Shown piece after piece: positions 1 through 11,800 of a stretch of DNA of 64,000 nt. The notes beneath the pieces are model-generated. The model did not search any database and was not told where the DNA came from. It saw only the letters and a program-made list of their open reading frames with translations. The position numbers and the translations under genes were made by a program. The DNA comes from Thelonectria olida (lineage: Eukaryota > Ascomycota > Sordariomycetes > Hypocreales > Nectriaceae). The number at the start of each line of letters is the position of its first letter. The first letter of the stretch is position 1. The DNA is taken from the NCBI GenBank assembly GCA_020736575.1, contig JAGPYM010000012.1, positions 372,001 through 436,000 of the forward strand, read 5' to 3'.

Positions 1-546
1 CACCTGCCTTTGTTTTGGTCTGGTCTACCCCACTCCCTTGATCAGCGTTCCTGCTTCTGGTTCGTCTACGGTTCCCTGCTCGGAACCGGCAAAACACATT
101 CATCCGGACTTTGTCGACACAACGCCAGATGCAGCTTAGATTCATACCCAAACCGTCCCGAAGGTACGTGACAATGCCGTCATGACACCTCGATTCGAGG
201 TACCGATACTCTACATTTGATCCGGTCTCTCTTTTTCTCCCTTCTCTAGTCACCAAACGGCATCAGCCAGCACGCATAGTTCTGACGATAATGCATTGAT
301 GATGCCCCTCCCATCTGCATGTCACAGCGGTGAGAGTAGAAACACGAATACGGACTTGACTCGAATACGTGATGACAGCTCATCCATGTTCCTCCCTCTT
401 TTCAAACAACCAGAGATGAAGTAGATTGGTTGCCGCAATGACGCGAGAACAAGTATTCTCACTCAGCAAGGACTGAAACAAGAACCACGCTCATCTGCAA
501 ACGAAGCTTCATCTTTGAATTGATTAGTCCATACAGATCTGCCGGT

Positions 547-941
547 CTATATATCGTCTGACTTTAACAAATCGGCAATCCCTTGGTGCAGGCGTATCCA
601 TCTCCAGTACCCCCATTTGACTCGGTGCAACTCGTAGCCAGTAAGCCAGATTCTTTCCACTTCCATGGTGTAGTCTGAGACACCATTCCGCGTCCCCCAC
701 AACTCCAACCAGCCGTCATGGTGGGTTCGAGATTTGTAGCCCGTGTCTTTGGCGTTGGCGTCGTGAGCCCAGCCAGGCAAAGCCGTGGCTCCGTAGATGC
801 CTTGGTGGAGGAAGGTAGTTCCTTGAGCGACGCCGTGGAGATGACCTTGAGGGCAATAGCAGGAGTGTGCGGAACAGGTCCAAAAATGGCCAACACACAA
901 TCCTCAACTTGGGACGTGAAGTGATCACCGGTGTGACGCAT
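547..941 (-). other. Unresolved Trp-rich ORF, possibly a decayed gene
   Basis: Two overlapping minus-strand frames (900-547 and 941-564) read like fragments of one protein. The C-terminal 60 residues of the first frame are rich in Trp and Tyr (segments such as HHDGWLELWG and WGYWRWIRLHQG) and end at a TAG at 547. The N-terminal part (GDHFTSQVEDCVLAIFG) lies in the other frame. I found no GT-AG intron that joins them in phase. I recognise no family. It may be a broken gene, an unresolved exon structure or chance. Confidence 0.2.
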
Positions 942-1136
942 CTCGAGGAGAACTCGTGACGACTGTTAGGTTTCCGGACTTCGAATGCACTGACGATGGT
1001 CTTTGAAAAGTCATCGTAGCTGTTTTGGCGTGTGACGGTGTGTGATAAGGGGAAGACATGTCTGCTGTGGCAGGGCAGTAGATTCAGGAGCTTGAATTAT
1101 GGAGGTGTTTTTTGGTATGTTTCGTTCTTGTATTGT

Positions 1137-1469
1137 AGACTCGAAAGCTTGGGTATTTTGAGGTGCCTTCTTAGCTCCTTGGGTGGCACTATATCTTCGG
1201 GGAAGTCTCAGTAGCCAGGCTGATATTGAATAGCTTGGAGGGGGTTCTATCGTCCTTCTTGACGATATGGGAGGTTGCATCGTGTTGATTGGCCATTTGT
1301 TGTTGATGTGTTGTGAGAGTGTCAGTTGGATGATGGGAAGGGGCCTTTATCCTGGAGGCCTGGAACAAGGTTCCATTCACTACCAGTCTGGCTACCGAGA
1401 GTTCCTCGAAGATATAGAACTAACTAAAGAGCTGAGGAGACGCCTCAAAGTATCCGAGCTTTCGAGTCT
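1137..1469. repeat. Imperfect inverted repeat, about 100 bp arms
   Basis: The segment 1137-1236 matches the reverse complement of 1368-1469 at about 80 percent by hand alignment, with a spacer near 130 bp. Shared blocks include AGACTCGAAAGC, CTATATCTTCG and GTAGCCAG. Of roughly 18 mismatches about 14 are transitions (C/T or G/A), as expected for copies altered by repeat-induced point mutation. A weaker direct similarity links 1347-1381 with 1531-1565. I could not assign it to a transposon family. Confidence 0.6.
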
Positions 1470-2097
1470 TGTTTCGTGTTGTTGTGTTGGCTGGGATGTG
1501 ATGACTTGAATCCGACGGGGAGGCGGCTTTTTATACCAGGGCCCAGAATAAGGTTCCAAGTACACTGGGTTCATTAAGGTATTTTGATTTTGTAACTCCG
1601 TAATAACCTTCTAAAGAACCTTGGAGGCATCTCGAAATAATGGATTGGAAAGGAACGTGTATATGAGGTTGTTCTGTGGAAAATGTTAGGCCTAACGGGT
1701 GTATTTAAAGTTCCTGTAAGTTAGTTATGTTAGGTACCCCTCGTTCAGCGGAATAGCCCTGAATAACTACCAGGGTACATGAAAGCAAAATTCGTATGGA
1801 GGCTGGGACCATAACTTCAGGGTCAGTAACATGGCAGACCACGGACTATTATCAATCCTCGCACTCTTCTGGGGTATAACATTCCGTGAAGAACCTTACT
1901 GTAGTATCATCCATCTTCAGATTCTCTTGGCAGTTCCAAATGCAAGTTCCAAACCAAAGCTCTCATATTGAACGAGAAATTGACCAACTCATGAGATAAT
2001 GGGAGGTATCAAATTGTAAATTTATGCAGAGCATCGTTGGCTCGCTTACCTCAAAACCGCTTTTACTTTTTACATCTAGGCAACCAGACGAGACTCT

Positions 2098-2843
2098 TCA
2101 TTTCGCCCTTGCTTCCAATATCTCCCCAACCACCTTTGCCGTCGCTTTCACGATTAGCTCGTGCTCGTACGAGTGTATCCTCTCCTCCAGCTGCGGCAGC
2201 TCTTCGCCCTGCCACTCAATCTCCTGGACCATGATGGGATCACCCCTGTCAACTTTCACGATGACATAATGAACCATGATGCCAGTGCGTGTTAGTCGGC
2301 CAGCCTTGAACTCGGCATAGGCTCGTTCTATCGCACCAGCGCCATCAAACTGCCCAGGCAATGCCTAGCTGAGGTCAGTATATGCAGCATGGGTTAAAGT
2401 GTGTCGGGCGAGGTTACCGGGTGCAGATTTATGACTTTGATACCGGCCTTTTCCAAGGGCTCCAAGAATGACGCGGCGAAGACGTGCATCCATCCGGCCA
2501 GGACAATCAACTCTGGCCGTTGCTCTTGAGACAAGACCTTTTCTGCCAACGCCGCGTCGTATTTCTGGCGTGCCTCAGCCACCTTCTTCTCGTCCTTCTC
2601 GCCTTTGGGGAGGAATCCATTGCTAATTAGGTTAAAGTATTCCCAGGGGATACCTGCCTTGTCGGCCCGGGTAGTCGCAAAAGCCTTTCCGCGGTTGACG
2701 ATCAGGCGGGTAATGGTGCTATTGGGGATGCGTCCAGCAGCAACGGCATCAATGAGGGCCTGGAAGTTAGAGCCGTTGCCAGAGGCCATGACAAGGATGC
2801 GGCATGGTTGCTGTTGTTGGTCGGCCATTGTGGTTGAGGTCAA
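2098..2843 (-). CDS. ADE8: Phosphoribosylglycinamide formyltransferase (GAR transformylase)
   Basis: This enzyme transfers a formyl group from 10-formyltetrahydrofolate to GAR, the third step of cytosolic de novo purine synthesis. There are two exons, 2843-2418 and 2364-2098, with a 53 bp GT-AG intron whose removal restores the sequence NLHPALPGQFDGA. The product has 230 residues, the usual size of a monofunctional GART. Visible features are the phosphate-binding segment ASGNGSNF (residues 20-27), the folate-site segment LAGWMHVF, the catalytic His141 in NLHP and Asp149 in QFDG. A second Met at residue 6 (MADQQQQ) could be the true start. In fungi this activity is separate from the GARS-AIRS protein, which agrees with a stand-alone gene. 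The flanking genes are unrelated. Confidence 0.93.
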
Positions 2844-3709
2844 AGTTGGCTATCCTTGACAGGGAAGGTGATGTCGAGATATTGGCGTCTTAAAGGTGTG
2901 CGCTTTTTATCCGTGCTGATAGATTCAGAGTTTCTCGATATGGAATAGCGTTCTTCCGATGCCGAATAGCTGCATTTAAGACTCATTTTAGCTTTTTTTA
3001 TTGGACAGAGTCGGTTAGGGAAGGGAACAAAAATATTTAGGAGTTCACATAAATATTGTAAGGGGCTGGACCCGAGTTCTGTGCAACAAAGGATGGCCTT
3101 GATATTGAATATCTAATACCAAGGAGGAAGAAAGAGAAGAATGCCAGCTAGGTCTAAGCAAGGGCTTGAATACCTTGAATACCCAGCAGCCAGCTCGCAG
3201 CTGTCAAGGTTCCGTCAAACATGGGAAATATCTAGCTCGGCCTTCCCAATTCACTCAACATGGACCACGTCTACCAAATACTTCCCTATCGCCAATTCGT
3301 TCACTTACGAGAGACATTCTGCTGATTCAGCAGATCCTTGCTGCACTGGCGGCCTCTCAATGTCTCCACTTTCAGGGCTGCAATGTTAGATGGCATCATT
3401 AGCATGGTGGTGGAATCTACGGCGAGGAGTCATTCAGTCCAACAAGGAACTCATTCAATCAGACCCGGATAACTTACAGACGGGTCTTGTTTTTCATAAT
3501 CGTAACCAGTCTTGAAAAATACCACACTCATCATAGTTCTCAAGTCTTCAACCTCATGCGTGTTTCTTGAATCCTTCATGCTGGATGCAGGTAATTACCG
3601 ACAGGTCCGAAGGCAACCACCATCAGCAACTTGATATAAAAGACTGGACATTCCTATTATCCCAAACTCAGATAACCCATTGTTGAACTGACCAAGCCTT
3701 CAAGTCACT
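2844..3709. other. Divergent intergenic region
   Basis: This 866 bp stretch separates the minus-strand transformylase from the plus-strand acyltransferase, so it should contain both promoters. I see no coding sequence. It is AT-rich around 2.9-3.1 kb, and a TATA-like box lies at 3635-3640. Confidence 0.6.
3635..3640 (+). promoter_or_regulatory. TATA-like box of the acyltransferase gene
   Basis: TATAAA occurs 70 bp upstream of the ATG at 3710, a plausible spacing for a fungal promoter with a short leader. No experimental support is available. Confidence 0.4.
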
Positions 3710-5224
3710 ATGGCTGAGCCCTCATCTCCCCCCAAGCCATCCGTCCTCTGGGCAAACTGTAAGCACCTCCCCTCCATACCACTGCCTAGGTACTCAAAGA
3801 TCAACTCACCAACACTCCATCACAGGGAAACCTACTCAGCCAGCCGTCACGCCCTCGGCATCTACCGCTGCGTCACCGTCTCAGCACGCTATGTCAACCC
3901 GCCATCTCCCCCCAGCGCCGCAGACGCCGCCATCTTCAGAGCCCTTGGCCAGCTGGTCCTCCGCCATCCCATGCTCCGCGTCGGCATCAGAGGCGAAGAC
4001 ACCAACACGCCAGAGTTTGTGAGCGTCCCCTCGCTGGATCTTCAAGATCACGTAACGTTCCGCTCGCTCCCCGCCGACGAGCATTATGAGACGGGCGTGT
4101 CCGACGTGCACGCTTGGTGCCATGACCAACTGTGGCCAGACGTCGAGACCCGGCCGCCATGGGGCGTAGTTGTCGTGAGACCCGATGCCAATGCCGGTAA
4201 CCCAGAGTTCAACTTCGAAGACATTGTCTTCTCCTTCCACCACTCCCTCATGGACGGAACGAGCGCCAAGCACTTCCACGAACAGCTCCTCACAGCCCTC
4301 AACCAGCCCAACCAAGACCAGCAACCCACACACGTCCTCAAGTTCTCCTCTCCTCCCCTCCTCCCAGCGCCGCAAGAAGCCCTCCTAAACTACACCACGA
4401 GCGCCTTCTTCATGGGCCGCGTGCTCTGGGGCGAGCTCGCCCCGTCCTTCCTCAAGCCCGCCAAACCCGCCATCTGGGAGGGCAAGCCCATCGACTTCGC
4501 CCGTCCACACGCCGCCCGCGTGCTCGCCGTCGACATCCCCGCCGCTGTCGTTCCGAGCTTGCTGGCCGTGACTCGCAAGCACTCGGCCTCCATCACCGCC
4601 CTCCTGCATGCCCTGTGTCTAGCCTCGCTGTCTCGCCGTCTCCCCGCCCAAGACGCACCAGGCTTCAAGGCCAGCACGCCCATCAACGCGCGAGCCTACT
4701 TGGCCGACGACGCAGTAGACAAGGACACGTTCCGCATTGCCATATCCGTCGCAACACACGAGTTCCTATCTGCTCCGCTAGCCGCTCTCCGTGCGCCCGA
4801 CGCCGACTTGGACGCCCTGATCTGGCGCCACGCAGCGGCCAGCAAGTCCGATTTCAACGCCCGCCTGGCCACGCTGCCCGCCGACGACCCCATCAGCCTT
4901 CTTTCGTATGTAACCGACTGGAAGACTTTCTGGGCCAAGAAACAAGGCCAGTCGCGCGACTACTCGTGGGAAGTCAGCAACCTCGGCACCCTGAGTACTC
5001 CCGAGGGCGGTCCCAGGAGCATCGCGCGAGCCCTGTTCACAAACGGTATCATGGTCGCCGGCGGCCCGATGAGCGTCAGCGTTGTAAGTGTGCCAGAGGG
5101 GCCGTTGACGGCGTCTATCACATGGAATGAGGATGTTGTACCCGAGGAGTTAATGAAGGGTTTGGCCGAGGACTTGTCGGCTTATACGACGCGAATGCAC
5201 GAGACTGGCAAGTTTACGGCCTAG
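3710..5224 (+). CDS. Alcohol acetyltransferase-like (condensation-fold) acyltransferase
   Basis: The protein (504 residues as one open frame) belongs to the CoA-dependent acyltransferase/condensation superfamily, in the branch of yeast alcohol acetyltransferases and fungal trichothecene 15-O-acetyltransferases. The catalytic motif HHSLMDG (residues 177-183) is the HHxxxDG signature. Near the N-terminus SRHALGIYRCV resembles the family's conserved start, and YSWEVSNLGTLSTP matches the region near the C-terminal motif. It probably acylates a small alcohol or amine; the substrate is unknown. A good donor (GTAAGC) at 3759 pairs in phase with an acceptor at 3839, an 81 bp intron that would remove 27 residues with no family likeness, so the N-terminus is uncertain. 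There is no signal peptide. No biosynthetic core enzyme lies nearby, so it looks like a stand-alone gene. Confidence 0.8.
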   Translation: MAEPSSPPKPSVLWANCKHLPSIPLPRYSKINSPTLHHRETYSASRHALGIYRCVTVSARYVNPPSPPSAADAAIFRALGQLVLRHPMLRVGIRGEDTNTPEFVSVPSLDLQDHVTFRSLPADEHYETGVSDVHAWCHDQLWPDVETRPPWGVVVVRPDANAGNPEFNFEDIVFSFHHSLMDGTSAKHFHEQLLTALNQPNQDQQPTHVLKFSSPPLLPAPQEALLNYTTSAFFMGRVLWGELAPSFLKPAKPAIWEGKPIDFARPHAARVLAVDIPAAVVPSLLAVTRKHSASITALLHALCLASLSRRLPAQDAPGFKASTPINARAYLADDAVDKDTFRIAISVATHEFLSAPLAALRAPDADLDALIWRHAAASKSDFNARLATLPADDPISLLSYVTDWKTFWAKKQGQSRDYSWEVSNLGTLSTPEGGPRSIARALFTNGIMVAGGPMSVSVVSVPEGPLTASITWNEDVVPEELMKGLAEDLSAYTTRMHETGKFTA

Positions 5225-5749
5225 AGATTGACGAGATCTGAATGCTTCACGGATTAGACTTGAATGCGAACCCGGTCAGGAATTGGGGGACTTAATAATG
5301 AATGCGTAGATTAATAATTAGTTGGATGATAAATGGACTGCATCACAATGTCGAGGACATGGCCGAACCCATCAACTTGAGTAGACATCTATGTAAATAT
5401 GTTCATCTAATGACTCTAGATAGGATCAATTATATAAAGAGGTCAGAAAATATCAAATCATTTCACTTCATTGCCTAAGGACTTCTGCCCAGTCTGCAGA
5501 AATGTCGAACTTCTCCACCTCACGGTTCAGAAACAGATAGGCCCTATATGTACGCATTAAATAGCCTGTATTATCAAACAATCTCATCCATACTTTCCTG
5601 TCGTCCCCGGAAGACACATTCACTTAGATTGCTAAGCAAATGTCCGCGCATCCGCCCTATTGTCGTAGCAGGAGCCCAATCTATCCAAACGCCTCGCAAA
5701 TCGATACAATCGACAAAAAATCATACCCAATGTTGACACAACATAGGCT
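5225..5749. other. Convergent 3' intergenic region
   Basis: This is an AT-rich spacer between the converging acyltransferase and CSC1-like genes. It presumably contains both 3' UTRs; I see no gene or notable repeat. Confidence 0.6.
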
Positions 5750-8700
5750 CTACCAGCCCTCTCCGGGGTTCTTTCTTGACCTGGCATTACCACGGAAGTA
5801 ATCGTACTGAGCCGGGTCGTTGTCCGTGTCGCCCTGCGCAAGATTGCTGTATCCTCGCGGTCCGCCACCCAGCGCACCCATCGACGGACCAGGGCTTGGC
5901 GTATGGCCTGGCGCCATGCGTCCTCCTGGAGGCGCACTCATGGGGGCCGACGCCGCGTTGTTGATGAGTCCAAGCCCTGACGAGCTTCCGTTATCTTGCG
6001 AGTACATAGGGCTCCGGGATCGGCTCGGCGCCTCTGATCCGATCCCACCTGGCGGGGCAAAGGCAGTAGGAGTTCGGTACGATGAATAGCCCGTGTCGGC
6101 AGGTGCACGTTTTCCGCCAAATGGTGTTGTCCGGCCAGATAGTGGGGTGCCCGGTCGCGAGCCATGATCGCTGCCTTCGCCCAGTGATCCAGGAGTATCG
6201 GGACGCATGATCTCGCCGGGACGTCCATAAATCTCGCCGCCTCCATGGTCCTCTGCAAACTCGGCTCGGTTTTTGTAGTATTCAAAGTCCATCTGGTTCT
6301 CCGAGACGATTTCGAACCCGGGCACAGTTTTGTTGGCGACCTTGCCAGGTTGTCCACCCTGCATGTTGTTGAGCGCATACACGTCCGAGTAACCGCTGAC
6401 CGTCATATTATCGCCCGACTGAACATCTCGACCATCCGTCAATCTTCCCTTATAAACAGCAGGTAGGAGATTCTGCGCCTTGGAGTGCACCATGGGTGTA
6501 ACGAGAGGCTTGTACAGTGCTGGGTGTCCGAATCGGCTCGCCAATCTGTCGCCACGGCTTCGCTCTCCCTTCTGCCCAGCCTCCGCCTGTCGAGTGACGT
6601 CGCGAGTGCTGTAATAACGCATCTTCGTATCAAACGCATGGGAGCAGTAAAACTTGAATCCCAGCATGAGAATAGGTAGAGGGCAAACGGAAAAGAACAT
6701 CATGTGCTGGTTGTCTCCCTTGACCCAGCACGTGAGGAGAATGGTCAAATTGGCCAGGATCGTAGCGAAGATGAATCGGTTAAAGACGACCCGCCAGAAC
6801 ATACCACCAGATTCGGTCTTAGTGACAAAGCGATACAGAATCAAGTACTTCTTCAGGTAAGAGTCGATGGTAAAGTACATGGCTGTGGCAACGAGCACCA
6901 AGGGCTGGATTCCCGCAAAGCACATGGTGACGGTGGCGTAGTACAGGAAATAGTTGTAGTATTCGGCGTATTGGAAAGGCGGCGGCGCACTGAGCTCGAT
7001 AAGCTCTCGGGGGGTCGGACTGGAGAATTTCTTCAAGAAGAAGGCATATGTGAGAGGCCACAGCTGGGCAAGGTCAATAGCCGCACCCAACTGACGCTGC
7101 AACAGATAAGTCACCCAGAATGGACTGTTGTTGCAGAGAGAGGTAAACAGGAAGTTGCCAAAGTTCTCGTCCACGATGGCCTTCAATGGATCACCTCCTG
7201 ACTGGACCTTTTTGACCACCGCAACGATGTAGACCCACAAAGGACTGTAAACCGAGAAGACAAGCAGGTTGTTAAAGACGAAGAAAGAGTACAGTTTGGC
7301 CAGCACGTGCCTCTCTCGTCCGGTCTTGGTTTGGTCTCCAGACTTGACAGACATTCGTCGGAACATCATGGGGAGGACCAGATAGACGAGAGACATGAGA
7401 GCGGGGGATAGTACACCCTGGACCACTCCCCAGAAGCTGGGGCTTTCGGATAAGGAATCATTAAACGCTGGCCAGACCGCGCCCAGGTTTGACAAGTTGA
7501 CAAGGAAGATACCAATGCCGGCATTGGGAACAATCCAAAGAATCGTAAGAATCGTAATCCACAAATTGTTGAACCATCGCTTGCGACTACGGGTGGCACT
7601 GGAAAGCGGCATATTGTCCCAGATGATGTCGTTGGGCCGAGGGGCCAGGGTGATGGTGCATCCCACGGGCTTCTTTTTGCGACAAGCATAGGCGATGCGG
7701 TGAGTCTCAGCAATCTCTGCGTAACTGGCAAAACCATAGGGCATGGAACCTCGCTTGTCGACTGACGATCGAACTTCCTTGATTTCGACCTCGAGATCCC
7801 GAATGCGTTGGGTGTGGTACTCGATAGCATCGACCTTTTGGCCTTTGGGGTACGTATCGAAGGATCTATCCTTTTTGGACGGTTTGCACATGGGTCGGGC
7901 GCTGGGAAGTGATGACGGGTTCTTGAGATACTTTGCAAGCACCGATTCGAGCTGTCGCACGGCTTTATCGTGTTGCGCAATGAGAGAAGGCAAATCTTTG
8001 ACGTTGCGTGCGACAGCTGTCCGGGCAAACGAGGCGTTCGGGGCAACCTGGTCGATGATTCGGGCGATTCCTTCATCGGATCGGCCCTTTTTGGGGATAT
8101 CGAACAACTAGAAGTAATGGGTGAGCCGGAGATTTGGAAGCATTATGGATCTGGGTTGACCTACCATGAGGGTTCGGGAATGAAGACTAGACTGGTACTC
8201 TTCGCTCTCGAAATACTTTCTCCTGAGGTCCAGAATCTTTCGATAATTCCACCACAGATACCCGGCGACGACAAAGTTAAACACCCACGCAATGACTACT
8301 TGCGCCCAAATCGACGTCTCCTTAACGTTGAGGGGTGTAATTTTGGAGACCCAATTAGTACCTTCCTTGTTGATGGTAGAAAAGGTAGAAATGTTGACGG
8401 GGAGGAGGATTCCAATTCCAGTGATGCACAGTGTAAGGAACATGTTGCGACACATGCGAACAAAACGAAGGAACACAGTGGCATCCATGCCGATGGAATA
8501 CATGAGGGTCTCTTCTTTCGTAGCCCAGACGGTGGTAATCCATGACCACGGTGCCTTTCCAAGCGGTGGAGGGGCATGTTTCTCGTCGGCGTGCTTCAGC
8601 TTCGGTGCGTAGACGGCTTGATTGTATGGGCGGAGGAGGGAGAAGACGATGGCAGTGAAGATGGTGAATCCAATGGAGATACCCAAGGCGGAATACATGG

Positions 8701-8884
8701 AAGCAGCTGCCAGCTACATCGGTTGTTAGCAATTGTCCCGACAGACAACTTGGTGGGGATCAGGAAGCTATACTTGACCAGACCAAGGGTTTTGGAGAAG
8801 ATCAATCAGCTTAGAGGTAGGATCGTTGCTCGTGCTGGTGTCGTCACGCCTTAGGAAGGCGTGGACGAAAGATTGTAACGACAT
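5750..8884 (-). CDS. CSC1/OSCA-like osmosensitive calcium-permeable cation channel
   Basis: A three-exon model (8884-8774, 8713-8165, 8107-5750; introns of 60 and 57 bp, all phase 0) gives 1005 residues, typical of fungal DUF221/RSN1_7TM proteins. The order is: a short N-terminus, a first membrane helix (LAAASMYSALGIS), the NPWSG-LRPYN region, two further helices, a cytosolic domain (about residues 220-420), the multi-helix RSN1_7TM pore domain (about 430-780) and a long disordered Ser/Gly/Pro-rich tail. Family members (yeast Csc1, plant OSCA, animal TMEM63) form mechanosensitive cation channels at the plasma membrane or in endomembranes. The ATG at 8884 was chosen because splicing from it restores the first helix. 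A long upstream open frame overlaps this start (see findings). Confidence 0.9.
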
Positions 8885-11800
8885 GGCGGGCGATTGCTCC
8901 GCCGGAGCGAAAGCGAGTAGAAGGGCTCAGAATGGCCAAGACGGGGACGGAAGCGATCGTTTGTGGTATCCAAAGAGGCCGTCGGGATAATAGTATCGAG
9001 GCGGTCGGTAAGCGAGGGACAAGGAAGTCGTATCGCAACGTCGTACGTTTGGCGAGCGAGTCGAGATTCGTAGATGGATGGACGTAATAACGAGAGGCGA
9101 CGCAGAGAGCGAAAGGCGCTTGAAAGCAGGAGAAACGCCACACGGCCTGCCAGGTGACCCCAGATAGCAAACACAGAGACAAAGACACAAAGAACGAGAC
9201 CAAGGAAAGAAAGAGAAGGTCGGAGTCGAGGTTCTTGGTTTGGAGACGACCCCTGGTTGCAAGGTCTATGCGTTGTTGGAAAGGGGAGAGAGAAAAAAGA
9301 GACAGATGATGATGAGACAAGAGAAGTAAGAACGAAAGGAGCAGGTTCCAAGAGATGGCGTCCTACTGCAATACCGCTACAGGCTCTAGGTAGAGTAGGG
9401 ATAAATAATAGGTACAAATAGGGCTGGCTGGGGAATTCAAGGCACCGCCAAAGCCATGACATGGGGGGACGGGGATGAAAGAGTGTGGATGCGCATCGAT
9501 ATCAATTCTCAACATGTCGCGGATTTCGAAGCACGGATGGAGATTGGGCACTGTCTACACTGTGCTATCCCTCTCAATTGGGGTTTCTGGTACAGTGCGA
9601 TTCCTGTTTGATGCTAGGGAAAACTTGATGCGCTAGGATCCAATGGCGTCGAGGCGCTGGCTGCCGATGGTACCGGTTCCCGTAGGGGTTTTCTGAGGAC
9701 GGGAAGGTGCCAAGCCCCCAGGGCCTTTGACCCGCTGTGAGCGCTGAAAATGCACTGCAGGTACCTAAGATACTGACCTGCGGTACTACGTGGTATGGAT
9801 GAGTGTAAGCACCCAAAGTATTCCCATGGAAGCAATTCATCCATATCATTCATCACAGCCACACGGTCTTGTCATACAGAGACACACATTTCTGCTTCAC
9901 CGCAAGTAAGAAAATGAGTGAATCTCGTGACATGTGTCGAGCCTTGCTAGCTCGTCCATAGGACTTTTTTCGGTGCCAGCCACAAGAAACAGCGAGAAGA
10001 GAGCAAAAAACACGATGCCCTGTCTGGGAGGTACATCCACCGCACCATGGAACCTCACAAATGATTGGTCCTTGGCGGCCGCCGCTTCTCAACCCCTGAC
10101 CTCGGCGTTTGGGCCCGGAGCATCATGGACCCGTGGACCAGCCCATCGACTGTCGAGTGTTGAGAGTCTTGACTGGGAGGCTGTGCTATTTTTGACGGCT
10201 GCACGCCTGCAAGACCCGCACGGGTGTGGGATCAATGGACGCTAAAGGGGTTGAGGGGGGGCTTCTGATTAGTGGCTGACGCTTGTTCGCAGACAGAATT
10301 GGTGAAGAACAGCTGGACGCTGCCGCCCTCCTTTGGGTCCCTTTGGCCTCCCGCTGATGGGGCTGGGATTGCCGGCCCGGAGAGCTGGGGGATGAATACG
10401 AAGTCTGGAGGAGGGCAGCACCAGGCTCTTTTGTTTTTAGCGACCCAGCCTCGCAAGACACGGTCAGTGATGAGGATGAGGGACGAGTCCTATGAGATGT
10501 GAGGCAGCCTGCTGCTCAGCGTTCATTCCTGACTGTAGGTAAACAAATACCAAGTGCATCACCACCATCACCATCTGCCAAGGCGTGCCACGAGGAAACA
10601 AGAGGGGAATAAAAGTGCACATGCGACACAACCGCCAAAAGAAAACGGTTGCATTCCTAGACCGAAAACCCGGGGTTGGACGGGCTGCTGCTGATGGCTG
10701 CTGACACTGACAGGATCCGTAGCGCACCCGCATTGCAATCCAATCCCATCGTGTTGATGACCAGTGTTGGTAATTAATGCTAAAATAAAACGGCCATATA
10801 AAGCTCCTTTTCCATCTCATCCATCTCACATCATCTGGATGGCTTCCCAATAAAGGATCCCGTCAGGTTTCAAAGAAAATTAGATTCAAGCGTAACAATC
10901 CATCAACCTTCAGACTGCGCCACTGTTGCAGCGAGTTCAGGCACACAAAACTCAATCAAATAGTTATCAGAAAAAGAACAAAGGGAGAGGGAGGCCAGCT
11001 CGTATGAAGCATCATCAGAGTACGAATGCTTGCGTACACAATCACGATCCCGATGAGAAAGACAAGACAACGCACGACACATCGGGAAACGACGTGAAGA
11101 TCAGCAGCGAGCGAATGTTTGCCTCCTCTTCTCCACACTCGCTCTGAATCGCCTCAAGCTCCTTCATCATGGCCATGGTTATCGATGTGATCCATCTTCA
11201 GTGAAAACTCTAACTGCAAGCAAGCCCAACCTGCTCTGTAAACCCCAAGAGTTTGCTGGAGTTAGCTCTCTTCGGAAAGGCCCAAGACTTCGTCACGACC
11301 AAAACGACGCGTGGATTGGTCCTCCATGTGCTGTTCATCCGTCCCTCCAGTTTCAAGACGCTCAAAAGAGAATGAAAACCTTCAACGCAAAACAAAAAGT
11401 CGACTCTTCCCGGCTCTTGCATTGCATCAAGTGGGCCTCGGAAACGTCAGCGCTTTGGCCCCCCCTGAAAAATGGTCTTAAAACCTGGCATTAAGAGAAA
11501 CAAGCGTAAAATATACCTCTTCGATACGAAGGAGGCCTACGAAGACATTTAGCCTGCCCGGTTCAACAAGGGATCTCTCGGATCTCCGGAGTTTATGTTG
11601 ATTCCCGAGACGGAAAAGAAGCTGAGAAGAACCCCCTCTCCACCTTGTTTGTTTGACAAAGGCCGTGTTGGGGACGTGTTCTGGGCGTATCGCTGTCATC
11701 ATGCCAGGAACGCTCCAGTCAAGAGGCCACGAAAAGACAGGGGTCCGGTTGACGTCAAGGATCAAAGAATCCTCTTCTCGGGGCAATCCGAAAGGTGCGA

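Larger units (their letters stand above)
1..2097. other. Region without a confident gene
   Basis: No ORF here resembles a family I know, and no multi-exon model holds together. The stretch contains the Trp-rich minus-strand ORF at 547-900 and the imperfect inverted repeat at 1137-1469, both listed separately. From about 1.6 to 2.0 kb it is AT-rich, with stops in all frames. The part next to 2097 should hold the 3' UTR of the minus-strand transformylase gene. Confidence 0.5.

Noticed and set aside
3881..4375. 164-codon minus-strand ORF
   Set aside because: It lies opposite the acyltransferase coding sequence and is a shadow of its GC-rich codons.
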